Shown here: positions 26,564 through 34,959 of the stretch, one piece after another
Position numbering within the stretch: the stretch's first letter is position 1
Layout: the number at the start of each line of letters is the position of its first letter
Assembly: GCA_046719465.1 (NCBI GenBank)
Contig: JBDNCV010000001.1
Span: 1-59,746, forward strand
DNA length: 59,746 nucleotides
Direction: 5' to 3'
Source: JANWYT01 sp046719465
GTDB lineage: Bacteria > Chloroflexota > Anaerolineae > Aggregatilineales > Phototrophicaceae
The notes under the pieces: generated by a model
What the model was told of the DNA's origin: nothing
Databases searched by the model: none
Seen by the model: the letters and a program-made list of their open reading frames with translations, nothing else
Made by a program: the position numbers and the translations under genes

Positions 26564-27169
26564 GTGCAGCGTATTGGTATTTTGGGGGGCACGTTTGACC
26601 CGCCACACATTGGCCACCTCATCCTCGCTGAGTATACGCTGGAAGCGCTGGGGCTTGATCGAGTGCTGTTCGTGCCTGTTGGCGACCACCCACACAAGGC
26701 GGCGCGCACGCGCAACGGCGTCCACCCGCGCGTGGCGATGCTGCGCTTGGCCGTGCAGGGTAACGACAAGTTCGAGGTATCTACGGTTGATATTGACCGC
26801 CCCGGGCCGCACTACAGCGCCGACACCGTGGCGATCATCCAATCGCAGTATCCAGAGGCATCGCTGCACTTTGTGATGGGGGCGGATAACCTGCGCACCT
26901 TGCCCACGTGGACGCGCGTGGTTGAGTTCTACCAAAGCTGCCGACTGGCGGTGATGCGGCGCGAGGGCGAGCAGGTCACGGCGGACATGCACGATCACCT
27001 GCTGCCGGGCCTCTCAGACAAGATCGACTTGATCGATCCACCCTTGTTGAGCGTGTGGTTGTCCTCTACAAGTGTGGTGGAGCGCATCCGGCAGGGGCGC
27101 AGCGTGCGCTATCTTGTGCCGGATGCCGTTCTCAACTACATTCATGAGCATAGGATTTACCAACCTTGA
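26564..27169 (+). CDS. nadD: Nicotinate-nucleotide adenylyltransferase
   Basis: Converts nicotinate mononucleotide and ATP to nicotinate adenine dinucleotide in NAD synthesis. The 201-residue protein begins IGILGGTFDPPHIGHL, the nucleotidyltransferase GGTFDPxHxGH signature, and has the late SSTSVVERIRQGRSVRYLVP (ISSTxIR-type) motif. GTG start, immediately after the obgE stop. Its own TGA is overlapped by the TTG of the next gene. Confidence 0.95.
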   Translation: MQRIGILGGTFDPPHIGHLILAEYTLEALGLDRVLFVPVGDHPHKAARTRNGVHPRVAMLRLAVQGNDKFEVSTVDIDRPGPHYSADTVAIIQSQYPEASLHFVMGADNLRTLPTWTRVVEFYQSCRLAVMRREGEQVTADMHDHLLPGLSDKIDLIDPPLLSVWLSSTSVVERIRQGRSVRYLVPDAVLNYIHEHRIYQP

Positions 27170-28890
27170 AGAAACATCTGTTTCTGATTGTGGCCTGTAT
27201 GGTGGTGGGATGGGGAACGCTGCTGGCGCAGCAGCCCGCGCCAACGCTCGTCCCGCCAACGCTGGTTCCTACCCCCGTTCGTCCGATTCTTGACACTGTG
27301 CCGACGGAATCGGCGATTGCGCGCATTGTGCGCGATGGACGGGTGCGCGTGGGGGTGCTGTTTAATGAACCCCCGTTCGGCGAACTCACTGTGCGCGATG
27401 AGGTGCGCGGCTTTGACGCCGATCTCGCGCGCAAGATGGCCGAGCTGTGGGGCGTAGAGGTCGTGTTTGTGCAGGTGACGCGCCAAAACGGGCTGGACAT
27501 GGTGCGCAGCGGCGCGATTGACCTGCTCATGGGCGCACAGGTGCGCCGCCGTGAACTCGACGCGCTGGTGGAGTTCAGCCTGCCGTATCGCATCAGTCGG
27601 CAGGCGGTCATGGTGCGCAACGATGACCCCGCAGAGAACATCTTCAACCTGACCAATCGCACGCTGGGCTTCGTGTTGGGCACGCCGAGCGAGCAGGCGC
27701 TGCTCCGATGGCAGGCGCGCACAGGTATTACGCTCAACACGCAGCCCTATCTCACGCTTGACCTTGCCTTGAGCGCGCTGTTCGCTGGCGAAGTGGACGG
27801 GATCGTTGGGCGGGTGGAAGATCTGCTGCGCGTGGCGGCGGATCAGGTGTTCAGCGCGCGCGTGCTGGAGGACGTGATCGAGCCGGAGCCGTTCGCCATC
27901 GCCATGCAGCGGCAGGATGTAAACCTGCGGAATCTGGTAGATCGCACGCTGCAATATCTCAACACATCACCTTCAGCGCCCGGCAGCGGCACGTTCTTAG
28001 AGAGCCTCTACGCGACTTACTTCGGCGGGCAAGCGATTGCTGTGGACACGCTGCCGATCTACGACAACGTCGGCGAGAACGCGCCCCGTCCGGAGCAGTT
28101 CGGGCAGGATATTCGGTTCCCTGCGCAGTATGCGCTGCCGCGCATGCTGCAAGAGCGGGTCGTGCGCGTGGCGGGGCTGTTCCCACCGGCGGAGGGCGCG
28201 TCGGACGCGGATCGCCGCGTGTATGAGGTGAATCGTCAGCTCGTCGAGACGATAGCAGCGCGCTGGGGGATGCGCGTGGAACTTGTCGAGGGGGGCGATG
28301 TGTTCGAGCTGTTGGAGTTGGGCTTGGCGGATATGGCCGTCGGCGTCACGCTCGATTGGAACTACGCCAACCGCGTCGACTTCAGCCAGCCCTACGCCTT
28401 CTTTGGGGATCGGCTGATGATCAAGGCACGCAGCACGATTCGCGGGTTTAACGACCTGCGTGGGCGCTGGGTGGGCATCATGAGCAACGACCCGGGCGCG
28501 CAAGAGCGCGCGCAGGCGTGGGCCAGCAGCATCAACGCGACTGTGCGCTTTTACACGACGACCGAGCAGAGCGCGGCTGATGCTATGCTGCGCGAGAACA
28601 ACGCCGACGTGGTCTACGGCACAAGCTTGAAGCTGCTCCAGCATTTGGCCGCCAACCCCAACGAGCTGAGCTTGACGGATCGTTGGTACAGCCGCCGCTA
28701 CCTAGCGTTCGCCGTCCCGCGCAACGACATCGACAAGCGCCTGCTGATCGACTACACGCTGCAAGAGCTGGTGGAAGAAGGAACGCTCAACACACTGATC
28801 GCGCCGTTGATGCCGCCCGGGAGTGAGATGCCTCAGTTTTTGATGCTGCCCGGGCGCGATGAGTACTTCGGCCTCAAGCTCAGCCGTTGA
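27166..28890 (+). CDS. Tandem solute-binding protein (two SBP_bac_3 domains)
   Basis: An exported 574-residue protein with a signal peptide (MKKHLFLIVACMVVGWGTLLA), a Pro/Thr linker and two amino-acid-type periplasmic binding domains. Domain 1 spans residues about 45-265 (VRVGVLFNEPPFGELT, EVRGFDADLARKMAELWG, IDLLMGAQVRRRE). Domain 2 spans about 325-560 (VRVAGLFPPAEG, NRQLVETIAARWGMRVELVEG, DMAVGVTLDWNYANRVDFSQPY). Start is a TTG overlapping the nadD stop by 4 bases, an odd coupling between an exported and a cytosolic protein. No ABC permease or ATPase is nearby, so it may act as a sensor or serve a transporter encoded elsewhere. Its 3' end overlaps the convergent EamA gene by 58 bases. Confidence 0.88.
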   Translation: MKKHLFLIVACMVVGWGTLLAQQPAPTLVPPTLVPTPVRPILDTVPTESAIARIVRDGRVRVGVLFNEPPFGELTVRDEVRGFDADLARKMAELWGVEVVFVQVTRQNGLDMVRSGAIDLLMGAQVRRRELDALVEFSLPYRISRQAVMVRNDDPAENIFNLTNRTLGFVLGTPSEQALLRWQARTGITLNTQPYLTLDLALSALFAGEVDGIVGRVEDLLRVAADQVFSARVLEDVIEPEPFAIAMQRQDVNLRNLVDRTLQYLNTSPSAPGSGTFLESLYATYFGGQAIAVDTLPIYDNVGENAPRPEQFGQDIRFPAQYALPRMLQERVVRVAGLFPPAEGASDADRRVYEVNRQLVETIAARWGMRVELVEGGDVFELLELGLADMAVGVTLDWNYANRVDFSQPYAFFGDRLMIKARSTIRGFNDLRGRWVGIMSNDPGAQERAQAWASSINATVRFYTTTEQSAADAMLRENNADVVYGTSLKLLQHLAANPNELSLTDRWYSRRYLAFAVPRNDIDKRLLIDYTLQELVEEGTLNTLIAPLMPPGSEMPQFLMLPGRDEYFGLKLSR

Positions 28891-29813
28891 AGCCATGATG
28901 GCTGCTGTGGGGTGGAGGCTGGCTGGCTGCGGGCGGTGCTGATGACCAGCACGCCCACGACAATGATCATCCCGCCTGCGACTGTTCCGAGTGTCGGGAC
29001 TTCTTGAAACAAGAAGTACGCCAAGATTGCGGTCGTCAGCACGCCAACTTGAGCGCTGACCGCTGCCAAAGTCGCTGAAACACCCACCAGCGCGAAGTTG
29101 AACGACGCATGGCCGATGAGCGTGGGGAAGATCGTCACCATGACGATCCAGAAATAGGCGGCATCCGTGTAGCCGGTCACCGGCAGGCCGCGCGCGATCA
29201 CTACGACCAATGCGATGAGCGTGCCTACGCCGAACAGAAGCCAAATATACGGCAGGAACGACACTTTTTGCCGTGTGGAGCGCCCCATGACGATGTAGAC
29301 GGCAGCGAGACAGGCGCTGATGACGGCCATGACGTTGCCGAGCAGCATGTTGGGGCCGCCGATGGCTGTGCCTTGCAGGGCGCTGTAGAGCAGCAGCACG
29401 CCGCTCCCCGCCAGCGCAATCCCTAATCCCCACCACACCTGCGGCGCAAAGCGTGCCCGCAGCACGAACACCTCCAAGAGTGCCACCCACACCGGCCCCG
29501 TGTTCACCAGCACCTGATTAAAGACAATCGTCGTGTGTTGAAGCGATTCGACGACGAACAGCAGATGGCCGGTCATGAAGACCCCCGCTAACAAGGTGTG
29601 CCGGATGTCGCGGCGTGTCAGCGCGCGCAGCTCATGGCGATGACGGATCCACACAAACGGGGTAAGCACGAGCGTTGCCAGCGCTAACCGGATGAAGATC
29701 ATCACCTCAGTGGGCATCCCGTTCAGTTGGGTGAGGCGCAGCGTGGGCGAGCCGAGCGTAAACCCGACCAGTGCAACGACGAGGGCGATATGAGGCCATG
29801 AGAGAGCGGGCAT
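28833..29813 (-). CDS. EamA/DMT-family exporter
   Basis: A 326-residue membrane protein with about ten hydrophobic helices in two EamA repeats, the layout of drug/metabolite transporters such as RhaT/YdcZ/RarD relatives. Conserved pieces include GHLLFVVESLQHTTIVFNQVLVNTGPVWVALLEVF in repeat 1 and GHASFNFALVGVSATLAAVSAQVGVLTTAILAYFLFQE in repeat 2. It begins 8 bases downstream of another EamA gene with no ribosome binding site of its own, so it probably depends on coupled translation. Its C-terminus overlaps the convergent binding-protein gene. The substrate cannot be predicted. Confidence 0.9.
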   Translation of the reverse strand: MPALSWPHIALVVALVGFTLGSPTLRLTQLNGMPTEVMIFIRLALATLVLTPFVWIRHRHELRALTRRDIRHTLLAGVFMTGHLLFVVESLQHTTIVFNQVLVNTGPVWVALLEVFVLRARFAPQVWWGLGIALAGSGVLLLYSALQGTAIGGPNMLLGNVMAVISACLAAVYIVMGRSTRQKVSFLPYIWLLFGVGTLIALVVVIARGLPVTGYTDAAYFWIVMVTIFPTLIGHASFNFALVGVSATLAAVSAQVGVLTTAILAYFLFQEVPTLGTVAGGMIIVVGVLVISTARSQPASTPQQPSWLQRLSLRPKYSSRPGSIKN

Positions 29814-29821
29814 GAGGTGTG

Positions 29822-30769
29822 TTAAGTCCCTTCGGCTTGTTGTGGGGTGCGTTGGCCCAAGCTGGCGAGCATGACTCCGAACAGCAGCAGCGCGCTGCCC
29901 ACGATTTGCAGCGGCAGCGGCAGCTCTTGAAATAACACAAATGCGAGGATGGCGCTGCCGACCGGCTCAAGCTGGGTGATCATGCTCACGATGGTCGCGG
30001 GCAGATAGCCGACGGCGTAATTGAGCGAGCTGTGGCCGATCAACTGGGGGAAGATGGCGCAGCACAAGAGCCACACATAGGCCTCGAACGAGAAGCCGGT
30101 CACGGGCAGGCCAGCCCCCGCGATGCTCAGCGCCATGAACAGGCCGCCACAGCCGTAGACGAGCCAGATATACGGGATGACGGAGAGCTTGGCGCGCACC
30201 GAACGCCCCAGCACTAAGTAGATCGCCACCGCCACGGAACCAACGACCGCCAGCAAGATCCCCAGCAGTTGGCTGCCACCCTCGGTTGGCGTGTCGGCTC
30301 CGCCGCTGGCAAGCGCGATCATGACCCCTGCGCTGATGGCGATCACCAAACCAGTGAGCACCATGCGCCCGGGCTGTACACGGAACACCACCAATTCGAG
30401 GATTGCCACCCAGATGGGCGACGCAGTGACGATGACCGTGCTCACGAGGATCGACGTATGTTCGAGCGAGGAAATCCACGCCGCGAAGTGCAGCGCGAGG
30501 AAGAAGCCTGCCGCGAGCGCTTGCAGCAGGTCGCGGCGGTTGAGCTGGCGCAAGTCGAGCTGGTAGCGGCTGAGCACCAGCGGCGTGAGCAGGGCGGCGG
30601 CGATGAGCAGGCGCGCCCCGCCAATGACGATGGAGGACACGCCTTCAGCCTGCGCGTAACGGATGAAGATCGATGATGAGGCCATGGCGAACACGCCCGC
30701 CGTCAACACCAACAGCAAGTTGGCCGGGTAGCGGGGCCGCGCCATTGAACTAGACGCCTGCTGTGACAT
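29822..30769 (-). CDS. EamA/DMT-family exporter
   Basis: A 315-residue paralogue of the downstream EamA protein with the same ten-helix, two-repeat layout (LHFAAWISSLEHTSILVSTVIVTASPIWVAILE; GHSSLNYAVGYLPATIVSMITQLEPVGSAILAFVLFQE). The start at 30769 follows GGGAG by 9-10 bases; a longer reading adds 19 doubtful residues. A possible promoter on this strand is GTGACA (30826-30821) and TATACT (30805-30800) with a short 15-base spacer. The pair could work separately or as a heterodimer. Confidence 0.92.
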   Translation of the reverse strand: MSQQASSSMARPRYPANLLLVLTAGVFAMASSSIFIRYAQAEGVSSIVIGGARLLIAAALLTPLVLSRYQLDLRQLNRRDLLQALAAGFFLALHFAAWISSLEHTSILVSTVIVTASPIWVAILELVVFRVQPGRMVLTGLVIAISAGVMIALASGGADTPTEGGSQLLGILLAVVGSVAVAIYLVLGRSVRAKLSVIPYIWLVYGCGGLFMALSIAGAGLPVTGFSFEAYVWLLCCAIFPQLIGHSSLNYAVGYLPATIVSMITQLEPVGSAILAFVLFQELPLPLQIVGSALLLFGVMLASLGQRTPQQAEGT

Positions 30770-30877
30770 ACAAAGAAACTCCCAGAGGTGACAAGCGCCA
30801 GTATAGCCGTGTTGTTGGTTTGTCACCAGTGAGGGGTTAAGGCCACCACCGAGTCCATTCTTTAACTGCTTTCTTAT

Positions 30878-30919
30878 GCACAGCGGTTACCATGAAAAAT
30901 AGCGCTGTGCGCTGCACAG
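30878..30919. promoter_or_regulatory. Three GCACAG half-sites upstream of sodA
   Basis: GCACAGCG (30878-30885) is inverted as CGCTGTGC (30903-30910), and a further GCACAG (30914-30919) forms a close dyad CTGTGC-GCT-GCACAG. The cluster ends 34 bases before the superoxide dismutase start and would fit an operator or a leader hairpin. No clear -10/-35 pair is visible nearby. Confidence 0.4.
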
Positions 30920-30953
30920 GGCACATTTTGTTCATCACCACGAGGAGAGAACT

Positions 30954-31565
30954 ATGGCTTTCGAACTAGCGCCCCTGCCGTACCCGTCGAACGCATTGGA
31001 ACCGTACATCGACCAGCAAACGATGGAGATTCATCACGGCAAGCACCACAAGACCTATATTGACAACCTTAACGCCGCTATTGCGGGGACGGAATGGGAA
31101 TCCAAAACCATTGAGGAGATCATCACCCACCTTGACCAAGTGCCCGGCGAGAAGAAGGCTGCCATCCAGAACAACGGCGGTGGCCACTACAACCATACGC
31201 TGTTCTGGGGCATTATGGGGCCGAACAAAGGCGGCGCGCCGACGGGCGAGCTGGCTGAAGCCATCAACAACGCCTTCGGCAGCTATGACGCTTTCAAGGA
31301 GCAGTTCACCAACGCAGCCAAAGGACGCTTTGGCAGCGGCTGGGCGTGGCTCGTCGTCAGCAAGGATGGCAGCCTCTCGATCACCAGCACGCCCAACCAA
31401 GACAACCCACTGATGACCGGCGGCGGCACGCCCATCCTCGGCTTGGATGTGTGGGAACACGCCTACTACCTGAAATACCAGAACCGTCGCCCAGACTACA
31501 TCGCGGCGTTCTTCAACGTCATCGACTGGGACAAAGTGGCAGAGCTGTACGCGGCTGCCAAGTAA
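30954..31565 (+). CDS. sodA: Superoxide dismutase (Fe/Mn type)
   Basis: Cytosolic dismutation of superoxide. The 203-residue protein has both family domains: N-terminal helices with MEIHHGKHHKTYIDNLN (metal His) and a second metal His in GGHYNHTLFW, then the alpha/beta domain with the signature DVWEHAYYLKY (metal Asp and His). Gly and Gln positions that separate Mn from Fe enzymes (GGGGHYNH-like GNNGGGHYNHTLFWGIM) do not give a safe metal call here. GAGGAGAG stands 6 bases before the ATG. Monocistronic: a strong terminator follows. Confidence 0.96.
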   Translation: MAFELAPLPYPSNALEPYIDQQTMEIHHGKHHKTYIDNLNAAIAGTEWESKTIEEIITHLDQVPGEKKAAIQNNGGGHYNHTLFWGIMGPNKGGAPTGELAEAINNAFGSYDAFKEQFTNAAKGRFGSGWAWLVVSKDGSLSITSTPNQDNPLMTGGGTPILGLDVWEHAYYLKYQNRRPDYIAAFFNVIDWDKVAELYAAAK

Positions 31566-31586
31566 GGCGTCAGTACGGACGACATG

Positions 31587-31616
31587 GGCGCACCATGCAG
31601 ATGGTGCGCCTTTTTT
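31587..31616 (+). terminator. Rho-independent terminator after sodA
   Basis: A 10-bp perfect stem (GGCGCACCAT at 31587-31596, complement at 31601-31610), a GCAG loop and six Ts. Confidence 0.95.
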
Positions 31617-31695
31617 GTGACATTTGGCATGCCCCTTTTAGGCCTGAATTTGGCATAATGAGGCCGTTTGAGTGACGTTTGAAGGAGCGTTTGTG

Positions 31696-33120
31696 ATGAC
31701 TGAATTTCGTGAAGAAAAAGATACTTTAGGCGTCGTGCGCGTGCCAGTGGGGGCCTATTACGCCGCCCAGACGCAGCGCGCCGTCGAGAACTTCCCGGTG
31801 AGCGGGATGAAGCCGTGGCCTGCGTTCATCTGGAGCATGGCGACGATCAAGCGCGCCGCTGCGGAAGTCAACCGCGATTTGGGAGTGCTGGATGCGACGC
31901 TGGCCAACGCGATCATCCAAGCCGCGGATGAGGTGATTGCAGGCAAGTTCAACGAGCATTTTGTGGTCGATCCGTTCCAAGCGGGCGCTGGGACGAGCCA
32001 CAACATGAACACGAACGAGGTGATTGCCAACCGCGCGAACGAGATTTTGGGCTACCCGCTCGGCAGCCCGGGGAAGAAGCCCGTTGGGGCAAACGACCAT
32101 GTGAATATGGCGCAAAGCACCAACGACACCATCCCGACGGCAATTCGGCTGGGGGTGCTGTGGCGCTTCGACGAGTTGATCGAGACGCTCCAACATTTTG
32201 TGGACGTGACGCGCGCAAAGGCGAAGGAGTGGCAAGGTGTTGTCAAATCCGGGCGCACCCATCTGCAGGATGCTGTGCCGGTGCGCGTCGATCAAGAGGT
32301 GGGCGCATGGGCTAAGGCGATCGAGCGCAACATCGAGAAGCTGAAGGTGGCTGCGGAGGGGCTGCGCCGGTTGGGGATTGGCGGCACAGCGGCCGGCACA
32401 GGCCTGAACGCGCATCCGGAGTACCACGCCAAGATGGTCGAGGTCTTGCAGCGCATCACAGGTATCAAACTTTACACCTCGGATGACCTGTTTGAGTCGA
32501 TGCAGTCGATGCAGGATGCGGTGTTCTTCAGCGGGGCGATGCGCACAGTGGCGCAGGACTTCACGCGGATCGCCAACGACATCCGCCTGCTGAGCAGCGG
32601 CCCGACGACAGGCCTCGCTGAGATGACCTGCCCACCGGTGCAGCCCGGCTCGTCGATCATGCCCGGCAAAGTGAACCCTGTGCTGGCGGAGATGCTGAAT
32701 CAGGCGATGTTCCACATCATGGGCAACGACCACGCGGTGACGCTCTGCGCGCAGGCTGGCCAGCTTGAACTCAACGTGATGATGCCGATGATCGCCCACA
32801 ACCTGAACGAGATGATGCAGGTCATGATCGGTTCGGTGCGCGCCTTCACCGATAAGCTGATGGTCGGCCTTGAACTCAACCGCGAGCAGGCCACGGCTTG
32901 GCTGGCGCGCAACCCGATCCTTGTGACGGCATTGAACCCGATCATCGGCTATGAGAACGGGGCGGCGGTGGCCAAGAAGGCGCTCAAAGAAGGCAAGAGC
33001 GTCCGTGAGGTGGTGCTGGAGATGGGGTTGATGAGCGCTGAGGATCTCGATAAGGCGCTCGACCCAATGAAGATGACCGAGGGCGGCATTCAGGCGGGCG
33101 GCGGTGGCGGCGGCGGTTGA
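31696..33120 (+). CDS. Fumarase/aspartase-family lyase (class II fumarase or aspartate ammonia-lyase)
   Basis: A 474-residue lyase of the superfamily that reversibly forms fumarate. The signature GSSIMPGKVNP is present, as are NTNEVIANRANE and NDHVNMAQSTNDTIPTA. The features are mixed: MPGKVNP and ALNPIIGYENGAAVAKKAL are fumarase-like, while AGAGTSHNMNTNEV (Ser instead of the fumarase Gln), IRLLSSGPTTGLAEM and GKSVREVVLEMGLM are aspartase-like. I therefore do not choose between fumC and aspA. The start at 31696 follows GAAGGAG; the longer reading begins inside the ribosome binding region. The protein ends in an unusual tail of seven Gly. A terminator follows. Confidence 0.9.
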   Translation: MTEFREEKDTLGVVRVPVGAYYAAQTQRAVENFPVSGMKPWPAFIWSMATIKRAAAEVNRDLGVLDATLANAIIQAADEVIAGKFNEHFVVDPFQAGAGTSHNMNTNEVIANRANEILGYPLGSPGKKPVGANDHVNMAQSTNDTIPTAIRLGVLWRFDELIETLQHFVDVTRAKAKEWQGVVKSGRTHLQDAVPVRVDQEVGAWAKAIERNIEKLKVAAEGLRRLGIGGTAAGTGLNAHPEYHAKMVEVLQRITGIKLYTSDDLFESMQSMQDAVFFSGAMRTVAQDFTRIANDIRLLSSGPTTGLAEMTCPPVQPGSSIMPGKVNPVLAEMLNQAMFHIMGNDHAVTLCAQAGQLELNVMMPMIAHNLNEMMQVMIGSVRAFTDKLMVGLELNREQATAWLARNPILVTALNPIIGYENGAAVAKKALKEGKSVREVVLEMGLMSAEDLDKALDPMKMTEGGIQAGGGGGGG

Positions 33121-33147
33121 TCGCTGCGTCGGTTGCGGATCCAATAG

Positions 33148-33171
33148 AGGGCTGGGCGACCAGCCCTTTTT
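33148..33171 (+). terminator. Rho-independent terminator after the fumarase/aspartase gene
   Basis: An 8-bp perfect stem (AGGGCTGG at 33148-33155, complement at 33160-33167), a GCGA tetraloop and TTTTT. Confidence 0.9.
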
Positions 33172-33202
33172 GTATGATGATTTGTGCGAAAGAGTAGAAT
33201 CG

Positions 33203-33766
33203 ATGAAGCGAGACGAAGCATGGGAGCTGATGACCGAATATACCCACTCAGACAGCTTGCGGCGGCACATGCTGGCAGTGGAGGCGGCGATGCGCGCTTA
33301 TGCGCGGCGCTATGGTGAGGATGAGGAGTTGTGGGGTGTGGTGGGACTGCTGCACGACTTCGACTATGAGCGCTATCCCGATGTGGCAGTGGAGGGGCAT
33401 CCGGTCGTCGGCTCGAAAATCCTGCGCGAGCGCGGCGTGGACGAAACCATCGTGCGGGCGATCCTATCCCACGCGGAGGAAATCACGGGGGTTGTGCCTG
33501 AGTCGACGATGGAGAAGGCACTGGTGGCCGTCGATGAGCTAACCGGCTTCATCATCGCGGTGGCGCTGGTGCGCCCGTCTAAGAGCCTGCTTGACCTCGA
33601 AGTGAGCAGCATCAAGAAGAAGTGGAAGGACAAAGCGTTCGCCGCGCCGGTGGATCGTCAGGCGATTGCCGACGCCGCTGAACGGCTGGGCGTGCCGCTG
33701 GATGAACACATCGCCACCGTGTTGGAGGCGATGCGTTCGAATGCGACGGCGTTGGGGATGGCCTAA
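33203..33766 (+). CDS. HD-domain hydrolase
   Basis: A 187-residue HD-superfamily protein. The motif VGLLHDFDYERYP holds the HD pair, SLRRHMLAVEAAMR the upstream His, and AILSHAEEITG a further metal ligand. It resembles the small HDIG-type proteins often annotated as metal-dependent phosphohydrolases; the substrate is unknown. The ribosome binding site (AGAG) is weak. Its TAA stop overlaps the TAG of the convergent L,D-transpeptidase gene within CTAA. Confidence 0.85.
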   Translation: MKRDEAWELMTEYTHSDSLRRHMLAVEAAMRAYARRYGEDEELWGVVGLLHDFDYERYPDVAVEGHPVVGSKILRERGVDETIVRAILSHAEEITGVVPESTMEKALVAVDELTGFIIAVALVRPSKSLLDLEVSSIKKKWKDKAFAAPVDRQAIADAAERLGVPLDEHIATVLEAMRSNATALGMA

Positions 33767-34818
33767 GCCCAGCGGACGTGCACCGGCGTCCCGATGGAGG
33801 CGAACTCAAAGAACCAGCGCGCTTCATCTGTCGGCAGGTTGACGCAGCCGCGGCTCATCGGCCTGCCGAAGTTGTTGTGCCAATACGTCCCATGTAGGGC
33901 GTAGCCCTGATAGAAGTAGAGGATGTAGGGCACGCCCGGCAGGTAGTAGCCCGGGCCAGACATGGGCGCGGAGGCATACTTAGCGTATACGCGGTAGTCA
34001 CCTTGCACGGTGGGCGTGGCGGGCAGTCCTGTGCTGGAAAGCACGGCGCGCATCAGCACCCCGTTCTCGTAGGCGTAGGTCATCTGGGTGCTGAGGATGA
34101 CGACGATCTCCCGCCCCACGCCCACGCGCGGCCCGGGGTCACCCTGCGCGGCGACGATGCGCCCGTCGTTGCTGGGGATGCGAAGGGTTGTGCCTGCTTC
34201 GATGCGGTTGGGGTCGGCGATCCCATTGGCGAGCGCCAGCGCTGTCCAGCTTACGTTGTAACGGCGCGCGATGAGCGAGAGCGTCTCCCCCGGGCGCACG
34301 ACGTGCGATCCGATGTAGCCAGCCGGGGCATCCGGCGCACTCTGAGCGACGGGGGCGGGGGCTGCCGCAGCGACGGCCTCCATGACGGCGGGGTTGGCCC
34401 CCGGGATGATTAACCGCTGGCCAGCAAAGATCGTGTTCGGGTTGCGGATGTTGTTGGCGGCGATGATGGCGTTCATGCTCACGCCGTAGCTGCGAGCGAT
34501 CATGCTGAGCGACTCGCCACGGGCGACGACGTGGGTTACTGTTTGCGTGGGCGCGTCGGTGGACGGCACGGCGTCCACAACGGGCTGCGGCGCGGCAGCA
34601 GGGGCAGCCCCCGGGATGATCAACACCGTGCCTGCGAAGATGCGCGAGGGGTTGGTAATGTTGTTGGCAGCCATCAGGTCGGCCATGCTCACGTTGTAGC
34701 GCTGGGCGATGCGAAAGAGCGTGTCCCCGCGCTGGATGGTGTAGGTGGTCTGCTCTTGAGCGAACGCTGCAAACGCGCTCAGACAGAAAATCACAAGCCA
34801 TAAAACCGCCAGTTTCAT
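33763..34818 (-). CDS. LysM-containing L,D-transpeptidase (YkuD domain)
   Basis: Exported peptidoglycan cross-linking enzyme. In 351 residues: signal peptide (MKLAVLWLVIFCLSAFAAFA), three LysM repeats (each about 45 residues: YTIQRGDTLFRIAQRYNVS, HVVARGESLSMIARSYGVS, HVVRPGETLSLIARRYNVS) separated by Ala/Pro linkers, then a YkuD catalytic domain. The active-site Cys325 lies in MSRGCVNL, where the common form is SHGCxR/N; the general His is in LHGTYWHNNFG. The start follows AAAGGAAG. A good promoter lies at 34904-34877 and a 20-bp dyad just upstream of it. It faces away from the PD40/M23 gene block, also envelope-related. Confidence 0.93.
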   Translation of the reverse strand: MKLAVLWLVIFCLSAFAAFAQEQTTYTIQRGDTLFRIAQRYNVSMADLMAANNITNPSRIFAGTVLIIPGAAPAAAPQPVVDAVPSTDAPTQTVTHVVARGESLSMIARSYGVSMNAIIAANNIRNPNTIFAGQRLIIPGANPAVMEAVAAAAPAPVAQSAPDAPAGYIGSHVVRPGETLSLIARRYNVSWTALALANGIADPNRIEAGTTLRIPSNDGRIVAAQGDPGPRVGVGREIVVILSTQMTYAYENGVLMRAVLSSTGLPATPTVQGDYRVYAKYASAPMSGPGYYLPGVPYILYFYQGYALHGTYWHNNFGRPMSRGCVNLPTDEARWFFEFASIGTPVHVRWA

Positions 34819-34876
34819 TTCTCTAACTTCCTTTCGGCATCCGCAAGCGGTGCGCATGAGTTCGCAACTCATTTTA

Positions 34877-34904
34877 ATTATATCTTTGTTACATCAGCGG
34901 GCAA
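34877..34904 (-). promoter_or_regulatory. Promoter of the LysM L,D-transpeptidase gene
   Basis: Minus strand: TTGCCC (34904-34899), a 16-base spacer and a perfect TATAAT (34882-34877). The expected start point is near 34870, about 50 bases upstream of the ATG. Confidence 0.65.
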
Positions 34905-34909
34905 CTAAA

Positions 34910-34929
34910 CGGGTGACAAATGTCACCCG
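34910..34929. promoter_or_regulatory. 20-bp dyad operator candidate, CRP/FNR-like core
   Basis: CGGGTGACA and TGTCACCCG are perfect 9-bp arms around AA. The core reads GTGA-N6-TCAC, as in CRP-family operators. It is centred about 49 bases upstream of the minus-strand start point and about 75 bases upstream of the plus-strand one. No T-run follows, so it is not a terminator. Confidence 0.6.
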
Positions 34930-34959
34930 CTGTGAGACACCCCCGGCTTTCGCTTAGAA

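Noticed and set aside
27166..27240. Lipobox IVAC in the tandem binding protein
   Set aside because: The Cys is residue 11, leaving too short a hydrophobic core before it; an ordinary signal peptide fits better.
31726..33270. Open frame of 514 codons on the minus strand
   Set aside because: It is the antisense shadow of the fumarase/aspartase gene; composition is His/Arg/Ala-rich with no family motif and no ribosome binding site.
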